This document shows, in pieces, positions 28,301 to 36,236 of a stretch of 64,000 nt of DNA. Source of the stretch: Streptomyces sp. PsTaAH-137 (GTDB lineage Bacteria > Actinomycetota > Actinomycetes > Streptomycetales > Streptomycetaceae); assembly GCF_003259365.1 (NCBI RefSeq), contig NZ_QLLY01000016.1:62001-126000 (forward strand), read 5' to 3'. The translations under genes and the position numbers were made by a program. The stretch's first letter is position 1. The number at the start of each line of letters is the position of its first letter. The notes beneath the pieces are model-generated. The model did no database searches, was not told the DNA's origin, and saw only the letters and a list, made by a program, of their open reading frames with translations.

Positions 28301-31300
28301 GTGCGTCGCCGACGACATGTCCGACCAGGAAGGCCTCGCCCGCCGCGTCCCGGTGGACGGTGACGGCGGCGAGCCGCACCTGCGGATGGCGGGTCAGCGC
28401 CTCCTCGATCTCGCCGAGTTCGATGCGGTGGCCGCGGACCTTGACCTGGTGGTCGTCGCGGCCGAGGAAACGGATCCGCCCGTCGGCGCCGCGCGCGGCC
28501 AGGTCGCCGGTGCGGTACAGCCGGTCCCCGGGCCCGCCGAACGGGTCCGGCAGGAACTGCCGCGCCGTCAGCGCGGGCCGCCCCAGATAGCCGCGCGCCA
28601 CCCCGGCGCCGCCGAGGTACAGCTCCCCGGGCACACCGGCCGGCACCGGCCGCAGGGCCTCGTCCAGGACATGAGCGGTGGTGTTCGGCAGCGGCAGCCC
28701 GATGGTCACCTCCGCCGGCTCCGGACCGATCTCGTCCCAGGTCGACCAGACGGTCGCCTCGGTCGGGCCGTAGACGTTGACGAGGCGCGGCAGCGCGGCC
28801 CGCAGTTCGCCCGCGAGGGCCGGGGGCAGCGCCTCCCCGCCCGCGAGCCCGACGGCGACCCCGTCCGCGGCGCCGAAGCCCGCGGCCAGCAGCAGCCGCC
28901 ACCCGGACGGTGTGGCCTGTACGTGGGTGACCCGGTGGGCGCGGATCAGGTCGCGCTGGGCCGCGGCGTCCCAGCGACCCTCCTCCGGCACGACCACGAT
29001 CCGGCCGCCGGTGGTCAGCGGCACGAACATCTCCACCGTGGAGATGTCGAAGGACAGCGCGGTCAGCCCCAGCCACGTCCGCGGCCCGTCGACCCGCAGG
29101 ACGTGCGTCATGGCGGCGGTCAGATGGGCCAGCGACCCGTGGGTGACCTCCACGCCCTTGGGGCGGCCGGTGGAGCCGGAGGTGTACAGCACGTACGCCA
29201 CGTCGTGCGGCGCGCACGGCGCCACCGAGGGCGCCCCGGCCGTCTCCGGGAGTTCCGCGGGCCGGTCACCGACGCGCACCACGTCCACACCGGGCGGCAC
29301 GCACGCCGGGACCGGCTCGGCGGACGCGAGCAGCACACGGGCCCCCGAGTCCTCCAGCACGTAGGCGGTACGCGCGTTCGGGTACTCCGGGTCCAGCGGC
29401 ACATAGGCGCCCCCGACCCGCCACACCGCGAGCACCGCGGCGATCATGACCGCCGAGCGGTCCAGGCGCAGCGCCACCCGGTCCCCGGGCCGCACCCCCG
29501 CCGCGCGCAGCCGCAGCGCCAGCCCGGCCGCCTCGGCGTCGAGTCGGGTGTACGTCCACTCCTCGCCGCCGTACACCACGGCCGGAGCGTGCGGGGTGCG
29601 GGACCGCTGGGCCTCGATCATCGCGGGCACGGTCGTGGCGGCCGGAAAGACCCGCGCGGTGTCGTTCCAGCGCCGTACGACGGTCTCCCGCTCGGCGTCC
29701 GGGAGGATGTCGAGGTCCCCGACCCGCGCGTCCGGCCGCTCCAGGAACGCGCCGAGGAGCCGGCCGAACGAGGCGAGCAGCCGCTGCGCGTCACCGGCCT
29801 CGACCCGCGAGTCGTCGTGGAGGAGCTGGAGGACGGCGTCCGTGGCGGAGAACCGGATGTTCAGCATCAGCGGATATCCGCTGCTCTGGTGGACCGGGCC
29901 CATGCGCACGGCCAGGCCGCCGAGGTCCGCCCGCTCGGCCACCGCCAGGTTCTGCAGCACCAGGATGCTGTCGAACAGCCGTCGGTCGCCCGCCACCTCC
30001 GACCAGTCGTGGATGTCGACCAGCGACGTGTGCTCGACGTCCCGCAGCCCCGCGAACTGCCCGGCGAGCCGGTCCAGCCACGCGTCGAGCCGGGCCCCGT
30101 CCTCCCAGCGCACCCGCACCGGCAGGGTGTTGGAGAGCAGCCCGACGATCTGCTCGACCCGCGGCAGATCCACCGAGCGGCCCGACACGGTCAGCCCGAA
30201 CACCACGTCACGGCTGCGGCTCCAGCGGCCCAGCAGCAGTGCCCAGGCGGCCTGGAACACCGTGCCGACCGTGCATCCCCGCTCCCGGGCGAGCCGGGCG
30301 AGGCCGCCTGCCACGGCCGGGTCCAGGGCCAGTTCGACGCTACGGGCCGCCCCGGCGGGCGCGCCCTGCGGTACCTGCCGCACCACCGGCAGGGAGGTGG
30401 GCTCGGTGAAACCGGCGAACGCGTCCCGCCAGTACCGCTCGGCCGCCCGCGGATCCTGCCCCGCCAGCCACTCCACGTAGGCCCGGTGCGAGACCGGCGC
30501 GGCCAGCGCGGGCGCGGAACGGGACGGGCCGCGCCGCGCCGTGAGCGTGGCGAAGACCTCGTTCAGCAGCGGGCCCACGCTCCAGCCGTCGGCGAGGATG
30601 TGATGGCTGTGCCAGATCAGCAGATGCCGTCCGGGGGCGGTGCGCACGAGGTGGAAGCGGTGCGGCGGGACCCGGAACAGGTCGAATCCGGCCGCCCGTT
30701 CCGCGGCGAGCAGTTCCTCCACGCGGCCGGGAAGGTCGTCGGCCGGGGTGTCCGTCCAGTCCAGGACGGTGAAATCGGGCCGCGCGGTGCGGTGCACGAC
30801 CTGGAGCGGCCGCTCCAGACCGTCCCAGCGGAACGAGCAGCGCAGCCCGTCGTGCCGGTCCAGTACGTGCCGCCAGGCCGCGATCAGCCCCTCCTGGTCC
30901 AGGTCGCCGTCGATCTCCCAGCGGTACTGGTTGAAGTAGGAGGCGGCGCCGTCGTCGTGGAGGCTGTGGAAGAGCATGCCCGTCTGCAACGGCGTGCACG
31001 GATAGATGTCCTGGACGTCGGCGACCTCCTCGGCGGACAGCCCGGCCAGGACCCGGTCCAGGCCCTCCCGGTCGAGACCGGCGAGCGGGAAGTCCGCGGG
31101 GTCCGCGCCGCCGCGCGCCGGGCCCTCGCCCGACGGCTCGGCCACGGCGGCCAGTTCGGCCAGCGTCTGGTGCGCGAAGACCTGGCGCGCGGTGAACGCG
31201 TACCCCGCCTCGCGGGCCCGGGACACCAGGAAGACGGCGGTGACGGAGTCGCCGCCCAGCGTGAAGAAGTTGTCCTGCGCGGCGACCTCGGCCACGCCCA

Positions 31301-34300
31301 GCAGTTCGCTCCACACGCCGGCGAGCACCTTCTCGGCGCCCTCGGCGGGCGGGGTGCGCTCGGCGGAAGCGGCGCCGCGCGGCTCGGGCAGCCGGCGGCG
31401 GTCCACCTTGCCGTTCGCGGTCAGGGGCAGGTTCTCCATCCGGACGAACACCGCCGGGACCATCGCCGCGGGCAGCGCCGCCACCAGGTGGCGGCGCAGC
31501 GCCTCCTCCGGGGCGTCGCCGACGACGTACGCCACGAGCCGGGCGCCCTCGCGCGGGCGGTCCACCACGACCACGGCGTGCGCCACCGCCGGGTGGGCCG
31601 CCAGCCGGGCCTCGATCTCGCCGAGTTCGATGCGGTGGCCGCGGATCTTCACCTGGTGGTCGTTGCGGCCGAGGAAGCGGATCCGGCCGTCCGGCCGCCG
31701 GGCGGCGAGATCACCGGTGCGGTACAGCCGCGCTCCCGGCGCCCCGAACGGGTCGGGCACGAACGTCGTCGCCGTCAGCTCCGGCCGCCCGTGGTAACCG
31801 CGGCCGACCCCGGGACCCCCGATGTACAACTCGCCCGGCACCCCGACCGGCACCGGTCGCAGCGCCGCGTCCAGCACATGGACGGCGACCCGGTCCAGAC
31901 CCGTGCCGACGGTGATGTCCCCGGCCGGGTCCGTGACGTCGTCGTACGTCGCCCACACCGTGCACTCGGTCGGCCCGTAGCAGTTCACCACCCGCGCGGA
32001 CACCTGCCGCAGTTCCGCTGCGAGCGCGGGCGGCAGCGTCTCGCCGCCGGTCAGGGCCAGCGCCAGGCGGGGCAACCGCGCCCCGGCGGCGAGCAGTACC
32101 CGCCAGCCCGACGGCGTCGCCTGTACGTGGGTGACGCCGTGCTCCCGCGCCGTGGCGACGGCGGCGGCACCGTCCTGCGCGGCACCCTCCGGGGCGAGCA
32201 CCACCCGGCCGCCGGTGACCAGCGGCAGGAACATCTCCACCAGCGAGATGTCGAACCCGATGCCGGTGAGACCCAGCCACACGTCGGCAGGGCCCGCGTC
32301 GAGCCGCTGGGCGGTGCCGCCGAGGAAGTTGACCAGGCCCCGGTGCTCGATCGCCACCGCCTTGGGGCGGCCGGTGGAGCCCGAGGTGAACATCAGATAG
32401 GCGAGGTCACCGGCGCCCGGCGCGGACCACGCGGCCTCGGCGCTCCCGCCGTCCCCGCGATCTTCGCCGTCTCCGATCCCGATGTGCAGCACCGGTATCC
32501 CGGTGAACGGCGCGTCCCGCCCCGGCTCGGCCACGACCAGCGCCACCCCCGCGTCCTCGGCCATCGCCCGCAGCCGCTCCCGGGGATGGTCCAGCGGCAG
32601 CGGGAGGTACGCGCAGGATGCCTTCCACACCCCGAGCAGCGTCGCCACCAGCCGTTCCGACCGGGGGAGATGGATGCCGACCAGCGCGCCGGGCCCCGGC
32701 ACCGCCGCCCGGATCCGCGCGGCGGCACGGTCCGACAGCTCGTCCAGCTCCCGGTACGTGAGCCGGGCACCCTCCGCCACGACGGCGGGGGCATCCGGCA
32801 TGGCGGCGACCGCGGCGGCGAACAGGTCGAGGACGGTGCCGTCCGGGACCGACGTCCCCGACCCCAGAGCGGCGTCCACGACGCGGGCGCTGTCGGCGGC
32901 CGACAGCAGCCCGACCCCGCCCACAGTGGTGCCCGGGTCGGCGACCGCACGGGTCACCACCTCGACCAGCGCGTCCAGCATCCGCTCGACCGTCTCCGGC
33001 TCGAACAGCGTGCTCTCGCCCACCAGATCGAGCCGGACGCCCTCCTCCAGATTCGCCCCGATCAGCGACAGGTCCACCTTCGCGGATGCGGTGCTGACGG
33101 GCTCCCGCTCGACGCGCACGCCGGGCAGCACCCACACGTGCTCCCGCGCCTCGATGCACTGGTACATGACCTGGGAGAGGGGGTTGCGGGAGGCGTCCCG
33201 CGGCTGACCGGAGTCCGCCACCAGCTGCTCGAAGGTGACGTCCTGGTGCTCCAGCGCGCCGAGCACGACGGTGTTCAACCGCCGCACCAGCGCCCCGAAC
33301 GCGGGATCGTCGCTGACGTCGACGGGCAGCGGCAGCGTGTTGGCGAACATGCCGATCAGCGGTTCCGTCTCGGCGGCCACCCGCCCCGAGACGGGGGTGA
33401 GCACCGAGAACCGGTCCTGGCCGCCGCTCCAGCGGTGCAGGTACCCCGCGAACAGCGCGAGCAGGGCCGTGTACAGGGTCACGTGATGCCGGCGCGCGAA
33501 GTCCCGCAGCGCCGCGCTCAGTTCGGGCGACAGCAGCCGCCGGGCCTGGTGCCCCCAGAAGGACGGCGCGGGCGGACGCACATGGTCGGCCGGCAGCTCC
33601 AGGACGGGGGGCACACCGTCGAGCGCCGAGCGCCAGTAGGCGAGTTGACGGTCCAGCAGCTCGCCGCCCAGCCGCCGCGACTGCCAGTCCGCGTAGTCGG
33701 CGTACGACACGGCCAGCGGCGGCAGCTCCGCCGCCAGGTCGTCCGCCCCCCGGGCCGCCGCCGCGTACAGGGCACCGAACTCGCGGGCCAGGACGCCGCA
33801 CGACCACTCGTCGGCGACGCAGTGGTGCAGGTTCAGCACCAGGACGTGGGTGGAGTCGTCGCAGACGGCCAGCACGGCCCGGAACACGGGACCGCGCTCC
33901 AGGTCGAACGGCCGCTTGATCTCCTCCTCCGCGACCCGGACCGCCGCCGCCGGCCGCGCCACCGGCGGCAGGTGCGACAGATCCACGGTGCGCAGCGGGG
34001 CGGGCCCGGCGGCCGTCGGCTCCTGCCGGGGCGGGCTGTCGTCCCGGAACACCATGCGCAGCGTCTCGTGCCGCGCCACCAGCGCGTCCAGGGCACGGCG
34101 CACCGCGTCCCGGTCCAGCGGACCGGTCAGCCGCAGCACCCGGTGGACGCTGAACGTGGAGTTGTCGGACAGCAGCCGGTCCGCGACCCACAGGTTGTGC
34201 TGGACGGGCGCTAGCGCGGCGCTCCCGGTACCACCACGACGCGGCACCGCGGGCGCGGCGTTCGCGGCCGGCGTCGCGGACCGTGCCCCACCGAGCAACC

Positions 34301-34397
34301 GCCGCCTCAGCAACTCGCCCTTTTCCGCGCTCAGTTCCTTATTCATCGCCGCCACCGGCTCCACCGCTCCGGCCGCCTCTCCGCTGTGCGTCGCCAT
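22344..34397 (-). CDS. Large NRPS: C-A-T, C-A-T, C-A-T-E and PBP-type thioesterase
   Basis: 4017 residues. C1 (HHCVADEWS, about 191), A1 (TSGSTG about 668), T1 (GGDSV about 1050); C2 (HHILADGWS about 1262), A2 (about 1740), T2 (GGNSL about 2120); C3 (HHVVFDGWS about 2330), A3 (about 2802), T3 (GGDSI about 3193); E (HHVAVDTVSW about 3373, VERHGRE, FNYHG). The final 330 residues are a class C beta-lactamase/PBP fold: S3735-x-x-K3738, Y3830 and HTG at 3967. Pockets: A1 D-I-V-Q-L-G-C-V-W and A2 D-I-V-Q-L-G-V-V-W, both close to glycine; A3 D-D-V-Q-L-S-T-I-D. The start may be the ATG at 34397 (10 nt after mbtH) or 34346. Starting with C, it needs an upstream donor. Confidence 0.93.
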   Translation of the reverse strand: MATHSGEAAGAVEPVAAMNKELSAEKGELLRRRLLGGARSATPAANAAPAVPRRGGTGSAALAPVQHNLWVADRLLSDNSTFSVHRVLRLTGPLDRDAVRRALDALVARHETLRMVFRDDSPPRQEPTAAGPAPLRTVDLSHLPPVARPAAAVRVAEEEIKRPFDLERGPVFRAVLAVCDDSTHVLVLNLHHCVADEWSCGVLAREFGALYAAAARGADDLAAELPPLAVSYADYADWQSRRLGGELLDRQLAYWRSALDGVPPVLELPADHVRPPAPSFWGHQARRLLSPELSAALRDFARRHHVTLYTALLALFAGYLHRWSGGQDRFSVLTPVSGRVAAETEPLIGMFANTLPLPVDVSDDPAFGALVRRLNTVVLGALEHQDVTFEQLVADSGQPRDASRNPLSQVMYQCIEAREHVWVLPGVRVEREPVSTASAKVDLSLIGANLEEGVRLDLVGESTLFEPETVERMLDALVEVVTRAVADPGTTVGGVGLLSAADSARVVDAALGSGTSVPDGTVLDLFAAAVAAMPDAPAVVAEGARLTYRELDELSDRAAARIRAAVPGPGALVGIHLPRSERLVATLLGVWKASCAYLPLPLDHPRERLRAMAEDAGVALVVAEPGRDAPFTGIPVLHIGIGDGEDRGDGGSAEAAWSAPGAGDLAYLMFTSGSTGRPKAVAIEHRGLVNFLGGTAQRLDAGPADVWLGLTGIGFDISLVEMFLPLVTGGRVVLAPEGAAQDGAAAVATAREHGVTHVQATPSGWRVLLAAGARLPRLALALTGGETLPPALAAELRQVSARVVNCYGPTECTVWATYDDVTDPAGDITVGTGLDRVAVHVLDAALRPVPVGVPGELYIGGPGVGRGYHGRPELTATTFVPDPFGAPGARLYRTGDLAARRPDGRIRFLGRNDHQVKIRGHRIELGEIEARLAAHPAVAHAVVVVDRPREGARLVAYVVGDAPEEALRRHLVAALPAAMVPAVFVRMENLPLTANGKVDRRRLPEPRGAASAERTPPAEGAEKVLAGVWSELLGVAEVAAQDNFFTLGGDSVTAVFLVSRAREAGYAFTARQVFAHQTLAELAAVAEPSGEGPARGGADPADFPLAGLDREGLDRVLAGLSAEEVADVQDIYPCTPLQTGMLFHSLHDDGAASYFNQYRWEIDGDLDQEGLIAAWRHVLDRHDGLRCSFRWDGLERPLQVVHRTARPDFTVLDWTDTPADDLPGRVEELLAAERAAGFDLFRVPPHRFHLVRTAPGRHLLIWHSHHILADGWSVGPLLNEVFATLTARRGPSRSAPALAAPVSHRAYVEWLAGQDPRAAERYWRDAFAGFTEPTSLPVVRQVPQGAPAGAARSVELALDPAVAGGLARLARERGCTVGTVFQAAWALLLGRWSRSRDVVFGLTVSGRSVDLPRVEQIVGLLSNTLPVRVRWEDGARLDAWLDRLAGQFAGLRDVEHTSLVDIHDWSEVAGDRRLFDSILVLQNLAVAERADLGGLAVRMGPVHQSSGYPLMLNIRFSATDAVLQLLHDDSRVEAGDAQRLLASFGRLLGAFLERPDARVGDLDILPDAERETVVRRWNDTARVFPAATTVPAMIEAQRSRTPHAPAVVYGGEEWTYTRLDAEAAGLALRLRAAGVRPGDRVALRLDRSAVMIAAVLAVWRVGGAYVPLDPEYPNARTAYVLEDSGARVLLASAEPVPACVPPGVDVVRVGDRPAELPETAGAPSVAPCAPHDVAYVLYTSGSTGRPKGVEVTHGSLAHLTAAMTHVLRVDGPRTWLGLTALSFDISTVEMFVPLTTGGRIVVVPEEGRWDAAAQRDLIRAHRVTHVQATPSGWRLLLAAGFGAADGVAVGLAGGEALPPALAGELRAALPRLVNVYGPTEATVWSTWDEIGPEPAEVTIGLPLPNTTAHVLDEALRPVPAGVPGELYLGGAGVARGYLGRPALTARQFLPDPFGGPGDRLYRTGDLAARGADGRIRFLGRDDHQVKVRGHRIELGEIEEALTRHPQVRLAAVTVHRDAAGEAFLVGHVVGDAPDPAAVRAFLRGEVSRAMVPDRLVVLERMPLNPAGKVDRTALSVPEAPAADPAARTAPRTPAERALVGIWARVLGTADIGVEDDFFALGGNSLKAVTVSALAREAGLAVATRQIFAHPTVAALARLGAAAREPAPAPSGPAGFTELDDDVLDGLLDTLGRDTVEDVLPLSPLQTGLFLDTLAETGDYVRAFAVDVEGDFDAAAFEEAWARLVERHAILRSTFHWAHLPHPVQVVRRAAPPRFRHADVTGLADGPRAARIAALVAKEEETVFDLSAAPPARFLLIRTAADRVRFVWTTHHVVFDGWSLHALLREAFALYRERRATGVLPVLADPPPYREFLRTLAALGTPDEVRREEEHWRSRLAGFTRPTALPGTRRTGAGDGVWLSRQTLPAALHDALVRAGRRHRVTVGTLVHTAWSLLLSRTSGERDVVFGTTVSGRFGDVEGIERMVGLLMNTLPLRVEIDPGAPLTGLLRDVQQRVTEVAGRAHVALPTVRRASRVAPGRRLFDSLLVYTDTGADGLPEGVVPVAEGEARDTGYPLVLEATGGDRLTLALSCEKSHYDRATADRLLAQVVRLLEGLAEDHASAGEVPMLSAEERELVVRGWNDTTVAFPADRTLHSLVGDRCAATPDAVAVRLGDHSWTYAELDARAERVAGRLHREGVRPGDLVALCTERSFEHVVGLLGILRAGAAFVPVDPDHPARRQAYMLADSGARTVLTQSRLRTALPEAAGVRVLALDDPDAFPEATGPAARADALPADLCSLYYTSGSTGAPKAVASHHAGWVNRMAWMQRRHGLRPGEGVLHKTTLSFDDAAVEILWPLINGGEVVLLPPGAHRDAHAMIEAVAAHAVVHVQFVPSVLEVFLDILTPERVRSMSGLRSVLTSGEALRPALVRRFRDCFGERVSLDNTWGATEVSIDSTCRVCTAEDAVADTGAVALGLPLDNNTVHVLDGAMNPLPTGATGELFIGGPGLARGYHGRPALTAERFVPDPFGPPGARLYRTGDLGRRRADGVLEFAGRVDHQVKLGGVRVELGEVEDALRRAPGVRDAVADVRTVAGARALVGYTTGSGDPDRTLAALRAELPDVMVPRFLVTVDSVPLNANGKVERAALPDPDPALREVAAESQVAPGTPTEEILAEVWCRVLGLPRVGVHDNFRALGGDSILLIHTVAKAREAGLSLTPRMVFEHPTVAALAAACDAAAAAGGATAVHAEQGPVTGEVPLGPIQHQYAALGPRDRFNQSRLLAVDPAVGADTLRTALRDLTHHHDALRLRWDDDGEGVRQYLAPADDDGDPLTVVDTPEEAEAAVEAAHAGLHLADGPLLRAVLFRHTGELLLVVHHVAVDTVSWHILVEDLTALCGGGRLPAKTTSVRHWAQRLHAYAHSAEFAAEAAYWTLPRPVPAALPADRPGGAGTEGRVGVAKAVLPAGPTAALLRQAAARRGAEPEHLMLAALARTLAEATGGDTVAIDVERHGREPLFDDVDLTRTVGWFTSVQPLLLTRPGTDDPDAWVDLVAEHTRTPAGRGIGHGLVRSLRGDERAAAPAQLSFNYHGSGGTAVPGDAPLRPLARTLGTPVDPTQRRSHPVEVEAAVLDGALHLEWRYARDAFDHATVQNLADRHLRHLAGLGDIPPEAVREPAEPFVRRLFAGSPAPRLPMLRHRVPGVGIAVIADGELRGAWGFGTLAADDPARVDERTVFQVGSISKHVTALGVLALVQEGRLDLDTDVNRLLTGWRLPGDGVTLRHLLTHTAGLGAQSYDGYRAGLPMPTAAQILAGAPPALTPPVRPVGPPGSPYLYSSSNYTVVQQVLQDVTGREFAPLMRELVLDPLGMRDSDFAPRVPALPGTTLARNHDAKGVPYPEGWHLYPESAAGGLWSTPRDLARVALEVQRAAHGGDAVVLNADSAAELLRTHPGTPGGLGTAGKAYGGRRWFGHTGGVPGFRALTWADPDRGLGLVVTANSDAGEDFLRELLHDLGVGLEDARW

Positions 34398-34407
34398 GGT
34401 GGTCCGG

Positions 34408-34593
34408 TCACCGCGCCTGGCGAAGACTGAGCGGACGCATGTCGGTCCAGACCTGCTCGACGTGGCTGAGGCAGTCCTCCTTACTGCCCGAGGTGCCCTC
34501 GTCGAACCAGCCCTCGGGCAGCTCGCGCCCCTCCGGCCAAATGGAGTACTGCTCCTCGCCGTTCACCACCACGCGATATGTCTGCGCCACCAT
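34408..34593 (-). CDS. MbtH-like NRPS chaperone
   Basis: 61 residues; ATG at 34593 with GAGGTGAAGAC just upstream. It carries the family signature: NGEEQYSIWPEG, PEGWFDEGTSG, CLSHVEQVWTDMRPLSLR. MbtH proteins bind A domains and raise their solubility or activity. It is the second gene of the operon, directly before the large NRPS. A longer reading to 34629 is possible but lacks a better ribosome site. Confidence 0.95.
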   Translation of the reverse strand: MVAQTYRVVVNGEEQYSIWPEGRELPEGWFDEGTSGSKEDCLSHVEQVWTDMRPLSLRQAR

Positions 34594-34661
34594 GTCTTCA
34601 CCTCTCGGAAATTCGCTGCCTACAGCCACTACGGACGTGCGATCGGGCGAAACGTGGACCG

Positions 34662-34928
34662 TCAGGCGGCCGCCAGCCGGCGTACGGCCACGAGCGCGAG
34701 CGCGTCGGCGCTCTGCGCCCGAAACAGGTCCCGGACCGTGATCCGGACCCCCAGCCGGGATCCGAGCAGAGTCACCGCACGCTGGGCCGTCAGCGAGTCG
34801 CCGCCCATGTCGAGAAAGCCTGCGTCGCTGTCGGGCAACTCCGCTGCGCCGAGGACCTCCTGGAAGACCTCGGCAATCTGCGCGGCGATGGCGCGGGTGT
34901 TTTGTGCACCGTTCTGGACCGTCATCAT
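34662..34928 (-). CDS. Free-standing peptidyl carrier protein
   Basis: 88 residues, one carrier domain with DMGGDSLTAQ, whose Ser takes phosphopantetheine; helices follow as usual. Two adjacent ATGs (34928 and 34925) can start it, with AAGGGAA upstream. It is the first gene of the long - operon. It may receive the free A domain's amino acid and either feed C1 of the large NRPS or stand in for the carrier missing after the degenerate A domain. An acyl rather than aminoacyl load cannot be excluded. Confidence 0.9.
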   Translation of the reverse strand: MMTVQNGAQNTRAIAAQIAEVFQEVLGAAELPDSDAGFLDMGGDSLTAQRAVTLLGSRLGVRITVRDLFRAQSADALALVAVRRLAAA

Positions 34929-35015
34929 GTGTTCCCTTCGAAGCCGATGCCCCGGGGACTTCTCAGCGCCCTCGGCACGCCCTCACTCTCGCCCTGCGGC
35001 CCCACGACCTCCAGT

Positions 35016-35073
35016 CCCGTCCCCGCTCATGAACCTGCACGGCACGAAAGTGAGCGGGTGACATAGGGACGGG
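35016..35073. promoter_or_regulatory. Nested inverted repeat upstream of the NRPS operon
   Basis: CCCGTCCC (35016-35023) pairs with GGGACGGG (35066-35073), and CGCTCA (35024-35029) with TGAGCG (35051-35056). It lies about 90 nt before the first gene of the NRPS operon, where its promoter must be. It could be an operator or a terminator insulating the operon from the insertion-sequence debris. No clear -10/-35 was identified and no pathway regulator gene is in the window. Confidence 0.35.
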
Positions 35074-35289
35074 GTGACCCGGCTCCGCGCTATCGGCGCG
35101 CTTCCTTGGGCGTCCGCGAGCCAAGGCGGACCCACCCGTGAACCGAAGGGGCCTGAAATGCAGCGATCTCATTCAAGATGCGTTGAAGAACGGTTCCTGT
35201 GCTGTGTCTTGAGAGGCTGCGCTGACCATTGACGGCCAGTAGGTGACGGTGCTGACCGCTGGAGGACATCTGACCGCTCCGGTGCTGTG

Positions 35290-35560
35290 TCGTTGCGGCT
35301 GTTCGGGGCACCAGGTAGTTTCGGGGGTTTGGTTCGTAGCGTTGGTTGAGCCGACGGTAGCCCGTGAGCCAGGACATGGTGCGCTCGATGACCCACCTTC
35401 GGCGGCCGAGTCGTTCGCTGGACTCGATGCCCTTGCGTGCGATGCGGACGCCAATGAGCTTGCCGCGAAGCCATTTATGCAGGTGAGGAACGTCGTACGC
35501 GTTGTCGGAGTGAAGACGCTGAGGCTTGAAGTACCGGCCCTGATGGCAGCGGAGCCCCTT
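35290..35560 (-). pseudogene. IS5-family transposase, C-terminal fragment
   Basis: The frame gives LHSDNAYDVPHLHKWL, a conserved KGIESSERLGRRRWVIERT and MSWLTGYRRLNQRYE, the region around the last acidic residue of IS5-type DDE transposases. The N-terminal half is absent and the end runs into an unrelated frame after NPRNYL, so it is a dead relic. It lies just upstream of the NRPS operon start. Confidence 0.7.
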
Positions 35561-35561
35561 T

Positions 35562-35726
35562 TTCAGGGTGGGGGTCCTGGCGCGGCGCCACGGTGCCACA
35601 CGGCGTGCTGGGGCCGCCTGCGGCGCCGGACCGCTCCGCGGCCCGGTAAGGGCCGCCTCCTCCGGCGTCCCTGAGCCCCACCGCACCGCGCGGCCTCGCG
35701 TGCCTTACCAGGACCCCCACCCTGAA
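35562..35726. repeat. 19-bp perfect inverted repeat around 127 bp of non-coding DNA
   Basis: TTCAGGGTGGGGGTCCTGG at 35562-35580 is matched exactly, inverted, at 35708-35726. The enclosed GC-rich segment has no convincing gene. It has the form of a small non-autonomous (MITE-like) element or a large cruciform. It abuts the transposase relic on one side and the start of the next gene on the other. Confidence 0.6.
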
Positions 35727-35738
35727 GGCGCCACCGGC

Positions 35739-36236
35739 ATGCCCGCGACGCTCTGCACTCACGCACGCCCCGACCACAACCAGCCCGTCGAGACTTGCCG
35801 CTGCCTGGCAGACCTCAAGCCTGGCGACTCCGTCGCCGTCCTCCCCGGATTCTTCATGGCCGTCTACGACGCCCGGCCCGCCGACGACCCCACAGTCATG
35901 GACATCGTTTACAACCACATGGACGCCGACGACCCCGCCCCCACCACCCAGCTCCCCGCGCGCGCCCTCGCGCCCGTCATCCCCGCCCACGGCCCCACCA
36001 CCGAGGAGAAGCAGCACCAGGACCAGGCGCCCGCCAACAGAAAGCCGCTTAACCTCCCCGACTGTGCCTACTCCTGGACCTACACCGTCGAGCCCTGTTA
36101 CGACCGCCCGGCGTTCGTGATCACGGGGTTCGACAAGGCCGAGCGTCTGGCGTGCCTGAAGCACGCCGGGGCCGTCCTGGCCGAGATCACCGGCCCCGAC
36201 CAGGCCGCCAGCGTCATCGAGTACGAGGGCGAGTGA
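35739..36236 (+). CDS. Hypothetical protein, 165 aa
   Basis: ATG at 35739, 12 nt after the inverted repeat. The N-terminus is Cys/His-containing (CTHARPDHNQPVETCRC), a middle part is acidic (NHMDADDPAP), and the C-terminal half is aromatic-rich. No family is recognised. It is coupled by a GTGA overlap to the next small gene, and composition suggests plasmid- or ICE-type cargo. Longer upstream readings cross the repeat and are not preferred. Confidence 0.6.
   Translation: MPATLCTHARPDHNQPVETCRCLADLKPGDSVAVLPGFFMAVYDARPADDPTVMDIVYNHMDADDPAPTTQLPARALAPVIPAHGPTTEEKQHQDQAPANRKPLNLPDCAYSWTYTVEPCYDRPAFVITGFDKAERLACLKHAGAVLAEITGPDQAASVIEYEGE

Noticed and set aside
25230..34214. Very long open frame (about 2994 codons) on the + strand opposite the large NRPS
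   Set aside because: It is a shadow of the NRPS: low-complexity Arg/Gly/Gln-rich, no domain, explained by high third-position GC of the real gene.
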